Below are positions 1-6,425 of a stretch of DNA of 14,226 nucleotides, in pieces (the stretch's first letter is position 1; the number at the start of each line of letters is the position of its first letter). This stretch comes from Desulfuromusa sp. (GTDB taxonomy: Bacteria; Desulfobacterota; Desulfuromonadia; Desulfuromonadales; Geopsychrobacteraceae): assembly GCA_029934755.1 (NCBI GenBank), contig JAOZLQ010000019.1, positions 1 through 14,226 on the forward strand, written 5' to 3'. The position numbers and the translations under genes were made by a program. The notes below the pieces were generated by a model. The model ran no database searches and was not told the origin of the DNA. It was given only the letters and a program-made list of their open reading frames with translations.

Positions 1-1253
1 CCGCCACTTTGACGATCCCGCGCATCAGCCACCCGATAAAAAGGCTCAAACAGCCTTGCTAGTGCTTCATCGGGCACCCCGGGACCTTGATCGGAAACCT
101 GAATCGTCAATTTTTCCGCCCCAGGCACTAATTCAACCGACACAACACTATTAGCGGCGGTATATTTCACCGCATTACGGATCACATTTTCCAATGCCTG
201 TGCCAGCAAGTCCTTTGAGCCATAATAAATGACTGTTTCTGGAGTATTATAAACAACGTTACACTGGCGAGTTTCCGCTTCGTAATTTGCATCCGTTACC
301 AGGTTGACAAGCAATTCCTGCAGATCAAATTTTTGGAACGGCACGTCACTAGCACCACTTTCCAGACGGGTCAGATTGAGCAATTGACCAATCATATTAT
401 TCATCCGCTCTGCTTCCAACTCAATCCGATCCAGAGCTTTAGTTTGCGCTTCAGGATTTCCCTTCTGCCGAGCCAGTTCCAGAGCTATCCTTAACCGGGC
501 CAAGGGAGAGCGTAGCTCATGTGAGATATCCCGTAGCAGATTTTTTTGTGCTCCGACCAATCCTTCAATTTTCCCAGCCATCTCATCAAAATCATGCGAT
601 AGCCCTGCCAATTCATTTTGTCCTTTAATCTGATTGCCAATCCGGGTCGAAAGATCACCAGCAGCAAACTTACGTGTCGCTTGGCGTAACCGCCCAATAG
701 GAGCAGTTAATGAACGAGCAAGAAAATAACAGACTGCTGCCGTTATCACTAACAGGAGCAGCAACTGCCAACCAAGAAATCCGTGGGTCACTCCTTTAAC
801 TAAATTTTGCGTTGGTGGTCGTACCGGTAAGCTAATGGCAACAAAATAAGTCTTTCCCAAAGATCCCTTGACTGCACTTGCCAGCCCGTTACGATCTCCC
901 ATCATGGGAAAGACAACCTCATCGGTCTGCATTGCCCGCTGAACCATATGTTGCATCCGCCGTGGAACTCTACGGTTGGTTAACGGGTGGCCATCACTAT
1001 CGAATAACAACAGATAAATTCCGGACTTTTCCAACAACCGTTCGGCAAACTCATCAACCTCTTTACTCCCTTCATGCTCAAAAGCTCTAATAGCTTCCCG
1101 CCCATATTCCGCAATAGCTTGCCGGGCAAAATCCTGATGCGCCAGGGGCGGAAATTCCTGATCACGAAAATAAGTCAGAACGATAACCGCTGTTGAAACC
1201 AGCAAAATTATCAGGAGAAAATAAAGAAAAAATTTCAGGAACAAACTACGCAT
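1..1253 (-). CDS. cpxA: CpxA-type sensor histidine kinase (3' end outside window)
   Basis: Inner-membrane sensor kinase that would phosphorylate the CpxR-type regulator encoded just upstream. I translated it by hand; about 417 residues are present without a stop or frameshift. A first membrane segment lies at about residues 7-26, a periplasmic domain at 27-157, a second membrane segment at about 160-178, and HAMP at about 179-230. The H-box reads SHELRSPL with His245, the N-box RNAVKYT with Asn360, the G1 box DQGPGVP with Asp388, and the F-box FEPFYRV. The visible sequence ends in DARDRQSGG, which resembles the E. coli CpxA stretch just before its G2 box, so only the last 50 or so residues should be missing. 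The ATG overlaps the cpxR stop by one base (TGATG), implying translational coupling. The kinase family is certain; the Cpx assignment rests on these motifs, the neighbours and the Cpx boxes. The sensed signal may differ from E. coli. Confidence 0.88.
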   Translation of the reverse strand, partial: MRSLFLKFFLYFLLIILLVSTAVIVLTYFRDQEFPPLAHQDFARQAIAEYGREAIRAFEHEGSKEVDEFAERLLEKSGIYLLLFDSDGHPLTNRRVPRRMQHMVQRAMQTDEVVFPMMGDRNGLASAVKGSLGKTYFVAISLPVRPPTQNLVKGVTHGFLGWQLLLLLVITAAVCYFLARSLTAPIGRLRQATRKFAAGDLSTRIGNQIKGQNELAGLSHDFDEMAGKIEGLVGAQKNLLRDISHELRSPLARLRIALELARQKGNPEAQTKALDRIELEAERMNNMIGQLLNLTRLESGASDVPFQKFDLQELLVNLVTDANYEAETRQCNVVYNTPETVIYYGSKDLLAQALENVIRNAVKYTAANSVVSVELVPGAEKLTIQVSDQGPGVPDEALARLFEPFYRVADARDRQSG

Positions 1254-1963
1254 CAGATATCACCTTCTGGGAGAGAGTAAAGATATCCAACGCTTCGAAT
1301 TGTTCTAATTCTCTCGATATGACCATCATAATGTCCAAGTTTTTTCCGTAACGCACTGACATGCACATCGATACTACGATCATAAACCGATAACCGTCGC
1401 CCGAGAACTTTTTCCACCAAGTCATCCCGACTAATGACTTCTCCAGCCTGAGACAACAATACTTCTAACAGATTGAACTCAACCGAGGTCAATTCAATAT
1501 TTTCACCACTGCGTTTGACTGTTCGGTTACTGGCAAACAGAACCAAATCACCAACTTTGAGTTCTGCCACTTTTTGGCTGGACGATGACGTGGACTCAAT
1601 CGCTTCAACACGACGTTGAATCGCCCGAATACGTGCAACCAACTCACGAGGATTAAAAGGCTTCGGCAGATAATCATCGGCTCCCAGCTCTAAACCAACA
1701 ATTCGATCAATGTCATCTCCCCGAGCCGTCAGCATAATTACTGGAACGGTACTACTTTCACGGATTTTTCTGAGGACATCAAAACCATTCATTTCCGGCA
1801 ACATAACATCCAGAACAACTAGGACATATTCCCCAGCTAGAGCCTGTTCAGCACCCTGCCTACCGCTATTGACCGTCTCAACCACAAAACCTTCGCCGCC
1901 CAGGTAGTCACTCAATAATTCACAGAGCTCTATATCGTCATCAATCACCAAGATTTGATTCAT
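1253..1963 (-). CDS. cpxR: CpxR-type OmpR-family response regulator
   Basis: DNA-binding response regulator of 236 aa (E. coli CpxR has 232), partner of the kinase that follows it. The receiver domain (about residues 1-120) has the acidic cluster DDD at 8-10, phospho-acceptor Asp52 in VVLDVMLPEMNG, the Thr79 switch residue in MLTAR and Lys101 in PKPF. A winged-helix effector domain occupies about 135-232, with RSIDVHVSALRKKLG as its recognition-helix region. I start at the ATG at 1963, because GAGGAG lies five bases upstream of it. A GTG at 1969 would give two more residues but sits on the Shine-Dalgarno sequence itself. Phosphorylated CpxR would bind GTAAA-N5-GTAAA, and such sites occur in the divergent promoter region. 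It is very likely autoregulated and controls cpxP. Confidence 0.92.
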   Translation of the reverse strand: MNQILVIDDDIELCELLSDYLGGEGFVVETVNSGRQGAEQALAGEYVLVVLDVMLPEMNGFDVLRKIRESSTVPVIMLTARGDDIDRIVGLELGADDYLPKPFNPRELVARIRAIQRRVEAIESTSSSSQKVAELKVGDLVLFASNRTVKRSGENIELTSVEFNLLEVLLSQAGEVISRDDLVEKVLGRRLSVYDRSIDVHVSALRKKLGHYDGHIERIRTIRSVGYLYSLPEGDI

Positions 1964-2019
1964 TGCCACTCCTCATATCTCCCCCGCCTTAATCATATCG
2001 AGATTGTACAGTACAGGGT

Positions 2020-2034
2020 GTAAAGAATTGTTAA
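2020..2034 (+). promoter_or_regulatory. Probable Cpx box (near-consensus)
   Basis: GTAAA, five bases, then GTTAA: nine of ten positions of the known CpxR consensus GTAAA-N5-GTAAA, oriented towards cpxP. It lies in the cpxR/cpxP divergent region about 20 bp from the perfect box, so cooperative CpxR binding is plausible. Confidence 0.6.
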
Positions 2035-2054
2035 GCTAAATATGCTCTGGGAAC

Positions 2055-2069
2055 TTTACATAACTTTAC
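2055..2069 (-). promoter_or_regulatory. Perfect Cpx box (CpxR-P operator)
   Basis: On the minus strand this is GTAAA-GTTAT-GTAAA, an exact match to the CpxR consensus GTAAA-N5-GTAAA. It lies between divergent cpxR and cpxP, about 100 bp from each start codon, as expected for activation of cpxP and autoregulation of cpxRA. Confidence 0.8.
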
Positions 2070-2112
2070 ATGATTTTCACAGCACTTAACCCACACTTCA
2101 GATTCTTTGCTT

Positions 2113-2118
2113 TATAGT
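2113..2118 (+). promoter_or_regulatory. Likely -10 element of the cpxP promoter
   Basis: TATAGT matches TATAAT at five of six positions and lies about 50 bases before the cpxP start. No good -35 hexamer is found 16-18 bases upstream, which fits an activator-dependent promoter served by the Cpx boxes at 2020-2069. Assigned by position and motif only. Confidence 0.4.
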
Positions 2119-2168
2119 GACATCATCAAAAAACAAAACAACTCATTGCAACTTAAGGGAGAGAAATT

Positions 2169-2771
2169 ATGAAAAAATCAATAATTATTCCAACAATGCT
2201 AGTCGGAATTCTACTTATTGCCGGATCTGCTTTTGCTTGGCCCAGTGGGCACAACAACAGAAATTACAATGGGTTCCAAGGCCAAAGAGGTCAGGGAATG
2301 ACGTATGTACAGCATAAAGAAAATATGGGTAACCAACTGGAGAGAATGGGTGTCATTCTCGACTTGACTACCCAGCAGAAAGAACAGCTGGAATCTATCT
2401 TTGAACAACAATGGCAGGATCGGCAATCGATGCGAACAGACAGACAGGTCAGCCGGGAAGATTTGCGCGGATACAATCAGGGCAAGGATTTCAATGAAGA
2501 TGAATTCCGCGCCAAAGCACAAAAACATACTGGATTAAGAACCGAGATGCTGGTTCAGTTTGCTAAAACTAGACAGCAAATCTTTTCAGTTTTGACTTCC
2601 GAGCAACAACAGAAAGCTGAAAAACTCCGTGAGTTTCACGGTGAAGGTTTTTTTGGTCAATATCATGGAGATCGTGATGGTGCAGGCTACGGAAGACACA
2701 GCAATAATCGCAATTGTGATGGCTATGGGAACCGTGGTCAGAATAGTTTTGGACTCCGATACCATAACTGA
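2169..2771 (+). CDS. cpxP: CpxP/Spy-family periplasmic LTxxQ protein
   Basis: Periplasmic protein of 200 aa. A signal peptide spans residues 1-23 (KK start, hydrophobic core, AFA before Trp24). Two copies of the family's LTxxQ motif are visible: LTTQQ at 66-70 and LTSEQ at 142-146, in helical, charged Gln/Glu/Arg-rich sequence. This is the Spy/CpxP/ZraP fold; members act as periplasmic chaperones, and CpxP inhibits the CpxA sensor until misfolded protein titrates it away. Divergence from cpxRA and the Cpx boxes support CpxP. Residues 160-200 form a low-complexity tail rich in Gly, His, Asn, Tyr and Arg with one Cys, which E. coli CpxP lacks and which might bind metal, as in ZraP-like relatives (inference). 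Start supported by AGGGAGA seven bases upstream of the ATG. A Spy- or ZraP-like role is the main alternative. Confidence 0.82.
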   Translation: MKKSIIIPTMLVGILLIAGSAFAWPSGHNNRNYNGFQGQRGQGMTYVQHKENMGNQLERMGVILDLTTQQKEQLESIFEQQWQDRQSMRTDRQVSREDLRGYNQGKDFNEDEFRAKAQKHTGLRTEMLVQFAKTRQQIFSVLTSEQQQKAEKLREFHGEGFFGQYHGDRDGAGYGRHSNNRNCDGYGNRGQNSFGLRYHN

Positions 2772-2797
2772 TTTTCCACACATTGCAGACAAATAAC

Positions 2798-2834
2798 AAA
2801 AAAGGCGAGCTTCCAATTCGGAGCTCGCCTTTTT
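2798..2834. terminator. Bidirectional intrinsic terminator
   Basis: A 13-bp perfect stem (2799-2811 with 2822-2834) with G+C-rich core GGCGAGCT/AGCTCGCC, a 10-base loop, and an A-run on one side with a T-run on the other. It lies between the convergent cpxP and the repeat-protein gene and should stop transcription from both sides. Confidence 0.88.
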
Positions 2835-2849
2835 AATGACAACTAAAAT

Positions 2850-3350
2850 TTAAAATCGCCAGTTGACGAAAGCCATAACAGGCGCAACTTCATCGGGAAA
2901 ATTTTCGAACCATCCTTTTGTGTTTTTCATGAAATTAATAAATCCCACTTGAACACCCTTATCAGAGGTTCCTGCAAAGTTGACAAACCCAAGCTGTAGA
3001 CCATGCAATTGCTCTGCATAGTTGAATGCTGCCCATTGCAATCCGGTGAATTTTACGGAAGCGTAGTTGGCAATCCATGCAAGTTGCGCCCCTTCGTAGC
3101 TCTCCGTATAATTGGCTAATAATCCTAGAGAAATGCCCGAGCTATTGCCCGTAGAGCCGTTAACAACCCCCAGTGCTATAGCAGTTTGTGGATTTTCACC
3201 CCAGATACTAAGCGAAACTCCTTTGATGTGACTGGTTCTGGACTCAATAGCGATGTCAGGAATTAAGCTCAGCTGAAAACTTTGTGTTTCAGCAAAAGCC
3301 CCCGTGGCGAAGAAGCAACCAATTAATACACATATCAATTTTTTCATCAT
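2850..3350 (-). CDS. Small exported protein with a ~15-residue Gly-aromatic-Asn repeat
   Basis: A protein of 166 aa with unknown function. Residues 1-20 form a signal peptide ending AFA before Glu21; a competing lipobox-like LIGC at 9-12 leaves too short a hydrophobic core to be convincing. From about residue 44 the chain repeats a unit of 14-16 residues of the form G-x-Q-x-G/A-x-x-N-x-A, with unit starts near Gly72, Gly87, Gly103, Gly117 and Gly132. The protein ends in Phe after alternating hydrophobic residues (AFVNWRF), like an outer-membrane beta-strand. The repeat recalls surface-repeat proteins such as the Leptospira LA_2272 type, from memory only. A small outer-membrane barrel or beta-solenoid is my inference. 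GGAGG lies six bases before the first of two tandem ATGs; the second could also be used. No clear promoter was seen in the 206 bp upstream. Confidence 0.75.
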   Translation of the reverse strand: MMKKLICVLIGCFFATGAFAETQSFQLSLIPDIAIESRTSHIKGVSLSIWGENPQTAIALGVVNGSTGNSSGISLGLLANYTESYEGAQLAWIANYASVKFTGLQWAAFNYAEQLHGLQLGFVNFAGTSDKGVQVGFINFMKNTKGWFENFPDEVAPVMAFVNWRF

Positions 3351-3556
3351 AAATTTCCTCCGTTTGTTTTTTTGGGGAACAACTAGCAGTTAGAGGCAGG
3401 CCAACCTTTTTGCCAAGGCTAGATTGCCCTTCAATATTTAACCATCCATGCCACCATAGACAATCAAAAATATCAGCAGAAACACTATTATGTAATAATT
3501 CAGATTCTCAGTTCAAGCAAATCATTCAGTGAAAATATTTACACACAACAAAGTTT

Positions 3557-3982
3557 TTAAAAAAGCAGAACCGGACATTCAACATTATGCAAAACATAAT
3601 TAGCAACTGAACCAAACAGAACATCACGAATCTCGCCACTCTTTACTTTGCGGCCGATCACTAACAACTGAAACCCTTCTTCGTTGGCAATCCGTGGGAT
3701 CACCCGGCGGGGAGCACCAAATTCAAGGCGCAACTCAATCTTAAACCCCGCTTCACGAAGTTTCTTTGCCAGCACTTCTAACCGTTGTCGAGCTGCTTTT
3801 TCGGCATTCTCCCTGACCATTTCAATTTGAAAATCGGGAATCATCCGGTAAGCCAATTGGTCATTAATGACATGCAGCAAAACCAACTGCTGCGGAAATT
3901 TTTGCTTGTTTACGATAACATCTTCAATAGTTTGTTGCGTGGTAGGGGAATCATTCACCGGAATTAGAATTTTGGTATCCAT
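3557..3982 (-). CDS. UspA-family universal stress protein
   Basis: Cytoplasmic single-domain protein of 141 aa, the usual UspA size. The N-terminal strand reads MDTKILIPVNDS, followed by VLLHVIN, a long charged helix, and the C-terminal LLVIG at 106-110 and FGSVANYVLHNVECPVLLF typical of the family. The nucleotide motif of ATP-binding Usps, G-x2-G-x9-G(S/T), is degenerate: only Gly110 and GS at 124-125 are in place, the second Gly is absent, and the spacing is one residue longer. It may therefore not bind ATP like MJ0577 (inference). The start at 3982 is preferred because GAGGAG lies seven bases upstream; an ATG at 3997 would place that site inside the gene. It follows the 89-aa gene after 30 bp, so the two are probably co-transcribed. 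The role in stress is not deducible from sequence. Confidence 0.88.
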   Translation of the reverse strand: MDTKILIPVNDSPTTQQTIEDVIVNKQKFPQQLVLLHVINDQLAYRMIPDFQIEMVRENAEKAARQRLEVLAKKLREAGFKIELRLEFGAPRRVIPRIANEEGFQLLVIGRKVKSGEIRDVLFGSVANYVLHNVECPVLLF

Positions 3983-4012
3983 TGAAATTCTCCTCATAAA
4001 GGGGACAATTGA

Positions 4013-4282
4013 TTAGATTGGAATGCGCATCTTCTTACAGTAACTGCGCAAAACCATGAGTGCCTGGTTTAATCGTGATATCTGCATATTTTTTGCTTTA
4101 ACCAGTTGAACTTCTTCTAGTGGTACCTGCTTTTGTCGAATTTCCCTCTGAACCAATGTCAGATTAGATAGAATAATCTTCAAATCAGCCTGATTGTATT
4201 TTTTCAAAACAGGTGGCGATAAGCTATAAAACCCTCCAGCAATATCTTGTGCCAGCTTCTTGGGATTTCCGGAAATGGCCAT
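4013..4282 (-). CDS. Unrecognised 89-aa protein, upstream partner of usp
   Basis: I do not recognise this family. The product is a basic, largely helical cytoplasmic protein with no signal peptide or membrane segment. Residues 1-25 include SGNPKKLAQDIAGGFYSL, and the rest reads as two or three amphipathic helices rich in Lys, Gln and Leu, ending KKMRIPI. A very strong Shine-Dalgarno (GGAGGAGG) lies eight bases before the ATG at 4282; an in-frame ATG at 4312 has no such site and was rejected. It precedes the Usp gene by 30 bp on the same strand, suggesting shared expression and perhaps a common stress or regulatory role. The helical charged character would also suit a small regulatory or adaptor protein, but nothing in the sequence proves it. 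Confidence 0.72.
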   Translation of the reverse strand: MAISGNPKKLAQDIAGGFYSLSPPVLKKYNQADLKIILSNLTLVQREIRQKQVPLEEVQLVKAKNMQISRLNQALMVLRSYCKKMRIPI

Positions 4283-4303
4283 TGATAAATCCTCCTCCAA
4301 AGA

Positions 4304-4332
4304 ATCATACACTGCTTTGAATTCTGAACCAA
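4304..4332 (-). promoter_or_regulatory. Possible sigma70 promoter of the 89-aa gene / usp unit
   Basis: On the minus strand TTGGTT (4332-4327), a 17-base spacer and TATGAT (4309-4304). The -10 is good and the -35 weak. The start of transcription would fall only about 20 bases before the ATG, a short leader that still contains the Shine-Dalgarno. Confidence 0.35.
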
Positions 4333-4363
4333 AGAAAAGCTACTTGCCTTCCCAATAACATCT

Positions 4364-5266
4364 ATGCGATCAATTGTCGCCATGGGGCACTCTGATCATT
4401 TCAAAGGGATTCTACTAACCTTTATCGCCGTACTGATACTTAGTCCGGATGCACTATTGGTTCGCCTGATCCAGGCTGATGTCTGGACCCTACTGTTCTG
4501 GCGTTGTCTTCTTACAGGCTTGATGATGTCTCTATTCCTGGCATTCCGCTACCGCCGGCAGTTTTTTCAGAGTTTTTATGCTATCGGTCGTACCGGCCTT
4601 ATCTCTGCCCTGATGATTATCGTTGGATCTCTCCTTTTCATCGGCTCCCTGAAGCAGACTACAGCAGCAAATACATTAGTTATTTTGGCGGCAGCTCCAA
4701 TTTTCAGCAGTCTCCTCAGTTGGTTGATTCTTCGTGAAAGAATCCCGCTACGAACCAAGCTGTCAATTTTTACCTGTTTTGGGGGAATTTTACTGATTTT
4801 TTCAGGGAGTTTACAGGATGGTTTATTACTCGGTGATTTGATGGCTCTTGGAGCAACTGCCATGTGGGGTTCAAACCTGGTGATTATCCGCAGCGGGAAA
4901 ACAGTCAATATGATCCCAGCCAATGTGCTTGGCAACCTGAGCGTTGCCCCTATTGCCTACTTCTTCGGAGCTCAACCTCTGAGTGTTACTTCTGTAGATG
5001 CCACTTTTTTGCTGCTTCTGGGTATCGTGGTTTTGCCAATTTCTTTTGCTATGATCACCCTCAGTCCACGCTATTTACAGGCTCCGGAAGTAAGCTTGAT
5101 TCTTCTCATAGAAACTGTCCTCGGTCCTGTATGGGTTTGGCTGGTTCTCGGAGAAGTGGCACATTCAAGAACCTTGGTCGCAGGATTATTGATTCTTGGA
5201 ACCTTGCTGATTCACACTTTTCTGTCCCTGCGACAACTTCAATCTGAGCCAAACCTCTGCCGATAG
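4364..5266 (+). CDS. DMT-superfamily EamA-type transporter
   Basis: Inner-membrane protein of 300 aa with about ten hydrophobic segments in two tandem halves (about residues 14-147 and 155-290), the EamA duplication. The first half ends in the typical APIFSSLLSWLILRERIPLR and the second in ETVLGPVWVWLVLGEV, the paired signature with a conserved Glu. Such proteins export metabolites or amino acids; the substrate cannot be read from sequence. No clear Shine-Dalgarno precedes the ATG at 4364 or the in-frame ATG at 4382 (residue 7), so the start is uncertain. It is divergent from the usp unit and convergent with the GlxA-type regulator, overlapping its 3' end by 28 bp. Confidence 0.88.
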   Translation: MRSIVAMGHSDHFKGILLTFIAVLILSPDALLVRLIQADVWTLLFWRCLLTGLMMSLFLAFRYRRQFFQSFYAIGRTGLISALMIIVGSLLFIGSLKQTTAANTLVILAAAPIFSSLLSWLILRERIPLRTKLSIFTCFGGILLIFSGSLQDGLLLGDLMALGATAMWGSNLVIIRSGKTVNMIPANVLGNLSVAPIAYFFGAQPLSVTSVDATFLLLLGIVVLPISFAMITLSPRYLQAPEVSLILLIETVLGPVWVWLVLGEVAHSRTLVAGLLILGTLLIHTFLSLRQLQSEPNLCR

Positions 5267-6213
5267 ATCGTTGGAGAAATACCCACAACTTGATGGAACA
5301 GCCGACGAAAAGAACTGAGATCTACGTAACCGACTGCACTAGTGATTGATTCTAAGGTCTGATCCGTTCCCGTCAGTAGCTGCTTGGCTTTCTCGATCCG
5401 CATTTTTTGCAAATACTCCAAGGGTGCTTCGCCCGTTGCCTTTTTGAAACGGCGCAAAAATGTCCGTTCATTTAACCCTGACCGCTTCGCCATCACCCGT
5501 ACTGAAACTTTTTCTCGATAATAACGATCCAACCATTGTTGAATCTTGAGAATTGGTTCGTCAATATGATTTCTACTTCCTTTAAATTTGACAAATGGTG
5601 CTTGATCTCGGCGATTTCCATCAATTAACATCATCCGTGCACAAACATTAGCTAAAGCCTTGGATCCGTATTTCTCAATCAAATGAAGTGCCAGATCGAT
5701 ATGCGCCCCGGTACCACCAGCACAGAGATAATCAACACCATCAATGATGAGTCGATCAATTTGCAGATCAATTTTCGGATACCGCTGCCGAAAGCGATCG
5801 GCCAACTGCCAATGGGTTGTTGCTTGTCGCCCTTTCAAAATACCAGCTTCAGCAAGTAAAAATGCTCCAGAACATGCACTGGCGACAACAGTTCCATGCT
5901 GATGTTGCAAACCAATCCATTCTGCCAATTCAGTTTGTTCTAATAGGCGATCAGGGCGTCCCATCACCCCCGGAACAATCAAAAGATCAATATTCCCGCA
6001 ATCCATTAAGCTACGGTCTGCCCCTACCGGTTGGCGATTAAAGCTGGTGACTGATTCCCCATCCAGCGTGATCACTTCGGCATGACAAAAAAGTGATTTT
6101 GTCTTTGGAGATAAACGTTTCTGTTCCCAATTTGCCAAGGTAAACAAATCGAGCATTCCAGCTATTCCCGATTGCAAACAATTGTCATAAGCCATCACCG
6201 CTATATTTAACAT
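5239..6213 (-). CDS. GlxA-type AraC-family regulator with DJ-1/PfpI domain
   Basis: Transcription regulator of 324 aa. Residues 3 to about 185 form a DJ-1/PfpI (class I glutamine amidotransferase-like) domain with LLIVPGV, the nucleophile-elbow motif SACSGAFLLAEAG carrying Cys114, and TTHW around 132-135. Residues about 220-324 form an AraC-type double helix-turn-helix, with the second motif in AVGYVDLSSFRRLFHQVVGISPTIYRQRF. GlxA-family members regulate, for example, arginine or carnitine/betaine catabolism; the target here is unknown. The N-terminal domain normally senses a ligand rather than acting as an enzyme. I start at the ATG at 6213, with AGGGG seven bases upstream; a GTG at 6216 adds one residue. 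The gene lies back to back with the ABC importer operon, so control of that operon is plausible but unproven. Confidence 0.9.
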   Translation of the reverse strand: MLNIAVMAYDNCLQSGIAGMLDLFTLANWEQKRLSPKTKSLFCHAEVITLDGESVTSFNRQPVGADRSLMDCGNIDLLIVPGVMGRPDRLLEQTELAEWIGLQHQHGTVVASACSGAFLLAEAGILKGRQATTHWQLADRFRQRYPKIDLQIDRLIIDGVDYLCAGGTGAHIDLALHLIEKYGSKALANVCARMMLIDGNRRDQAPFVKFKGSRNHIDEPILKIQQWLDRYYREKVSVRVMAKRSGLNERTFLRRFKKATGEAPLEYLQKMRIEKAKQLLTGTDQTLESITSAVGYVDLSSFRRLFHQVVGISPTIYRQRFGSD

Positions 6214-6242
6214 CACCTTACCCCTTTCGCATTTATGATGTG

Positions 6243-6272
6243 ATTATAGACCATAACATGAATAAACGCCAA
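6243..6272 (-). promoter_or_regulatory. Likely sigma70 promoter of the GlxA-type regulator
   Basis: On the minus strand TTGGCG (6272-6267), an 18-base spacer and a perfect TATAAT (6248-6243), about 30 bases before the ATG at 6213. Confidence 0.55.
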
Positions 6273-6325
6273 TACAAAGAGGTTGGCCATTCATTTTTTA
6301 TCCAAATAAAGTGCTGCTCCGCTTC

Positions 6326-6354
6326 TTGACCTCAATTCTACTAAGGGTTAGATT
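6326..6354 (+). promoter_or_regulatory. Likely sigma70 promoter of the ABC importer operon
   Basis: TTGACC (6326-6331), a 17-base spacer, and TAGATT (6349-6354). This would give a leader of about 65 bases before the binding-protein gene. No T-box, riboswitch or peptide leader was recognised in that leader. Confidence 0.5.
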
Positions 6355-6425
6355 ATCGCCTCTACTTCAAACGTTCGATCCCTTTTGTTTTAAACAATCC
6401 AATAACTTTCAATGGAGAAGATGAT

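Noticed and set aside
2003..2034. TTAACA / TACAAT pair on the minus strand as the cpxR promoter
   Set aside because: The spacer would be 20 bases, too long for a normal sigma70 promoter; the cpxR start site remains unassigned.
2211..2816. Several antisense open frames over cpxP
   Set aside because: They are shadows of a well-supported signal-peptide protein and carry no ribosome sites; two of them run through the terminator hairpin.
3378..3425. Imperfect GCC-rich inverted sequence downstream of the usp gene as its terminator
   Set aside because: The arms do not pair continuously, and the T-run on the minus strand is not placed after a stem.
6385..6397. Inverted repeat TTGTTT-T-AAACAA in the ABC operon leader as an operator
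   Set aside because: Short, A+T-rich and easily found by chance; it lies downstream of the likely promoter and matches no operator I know.
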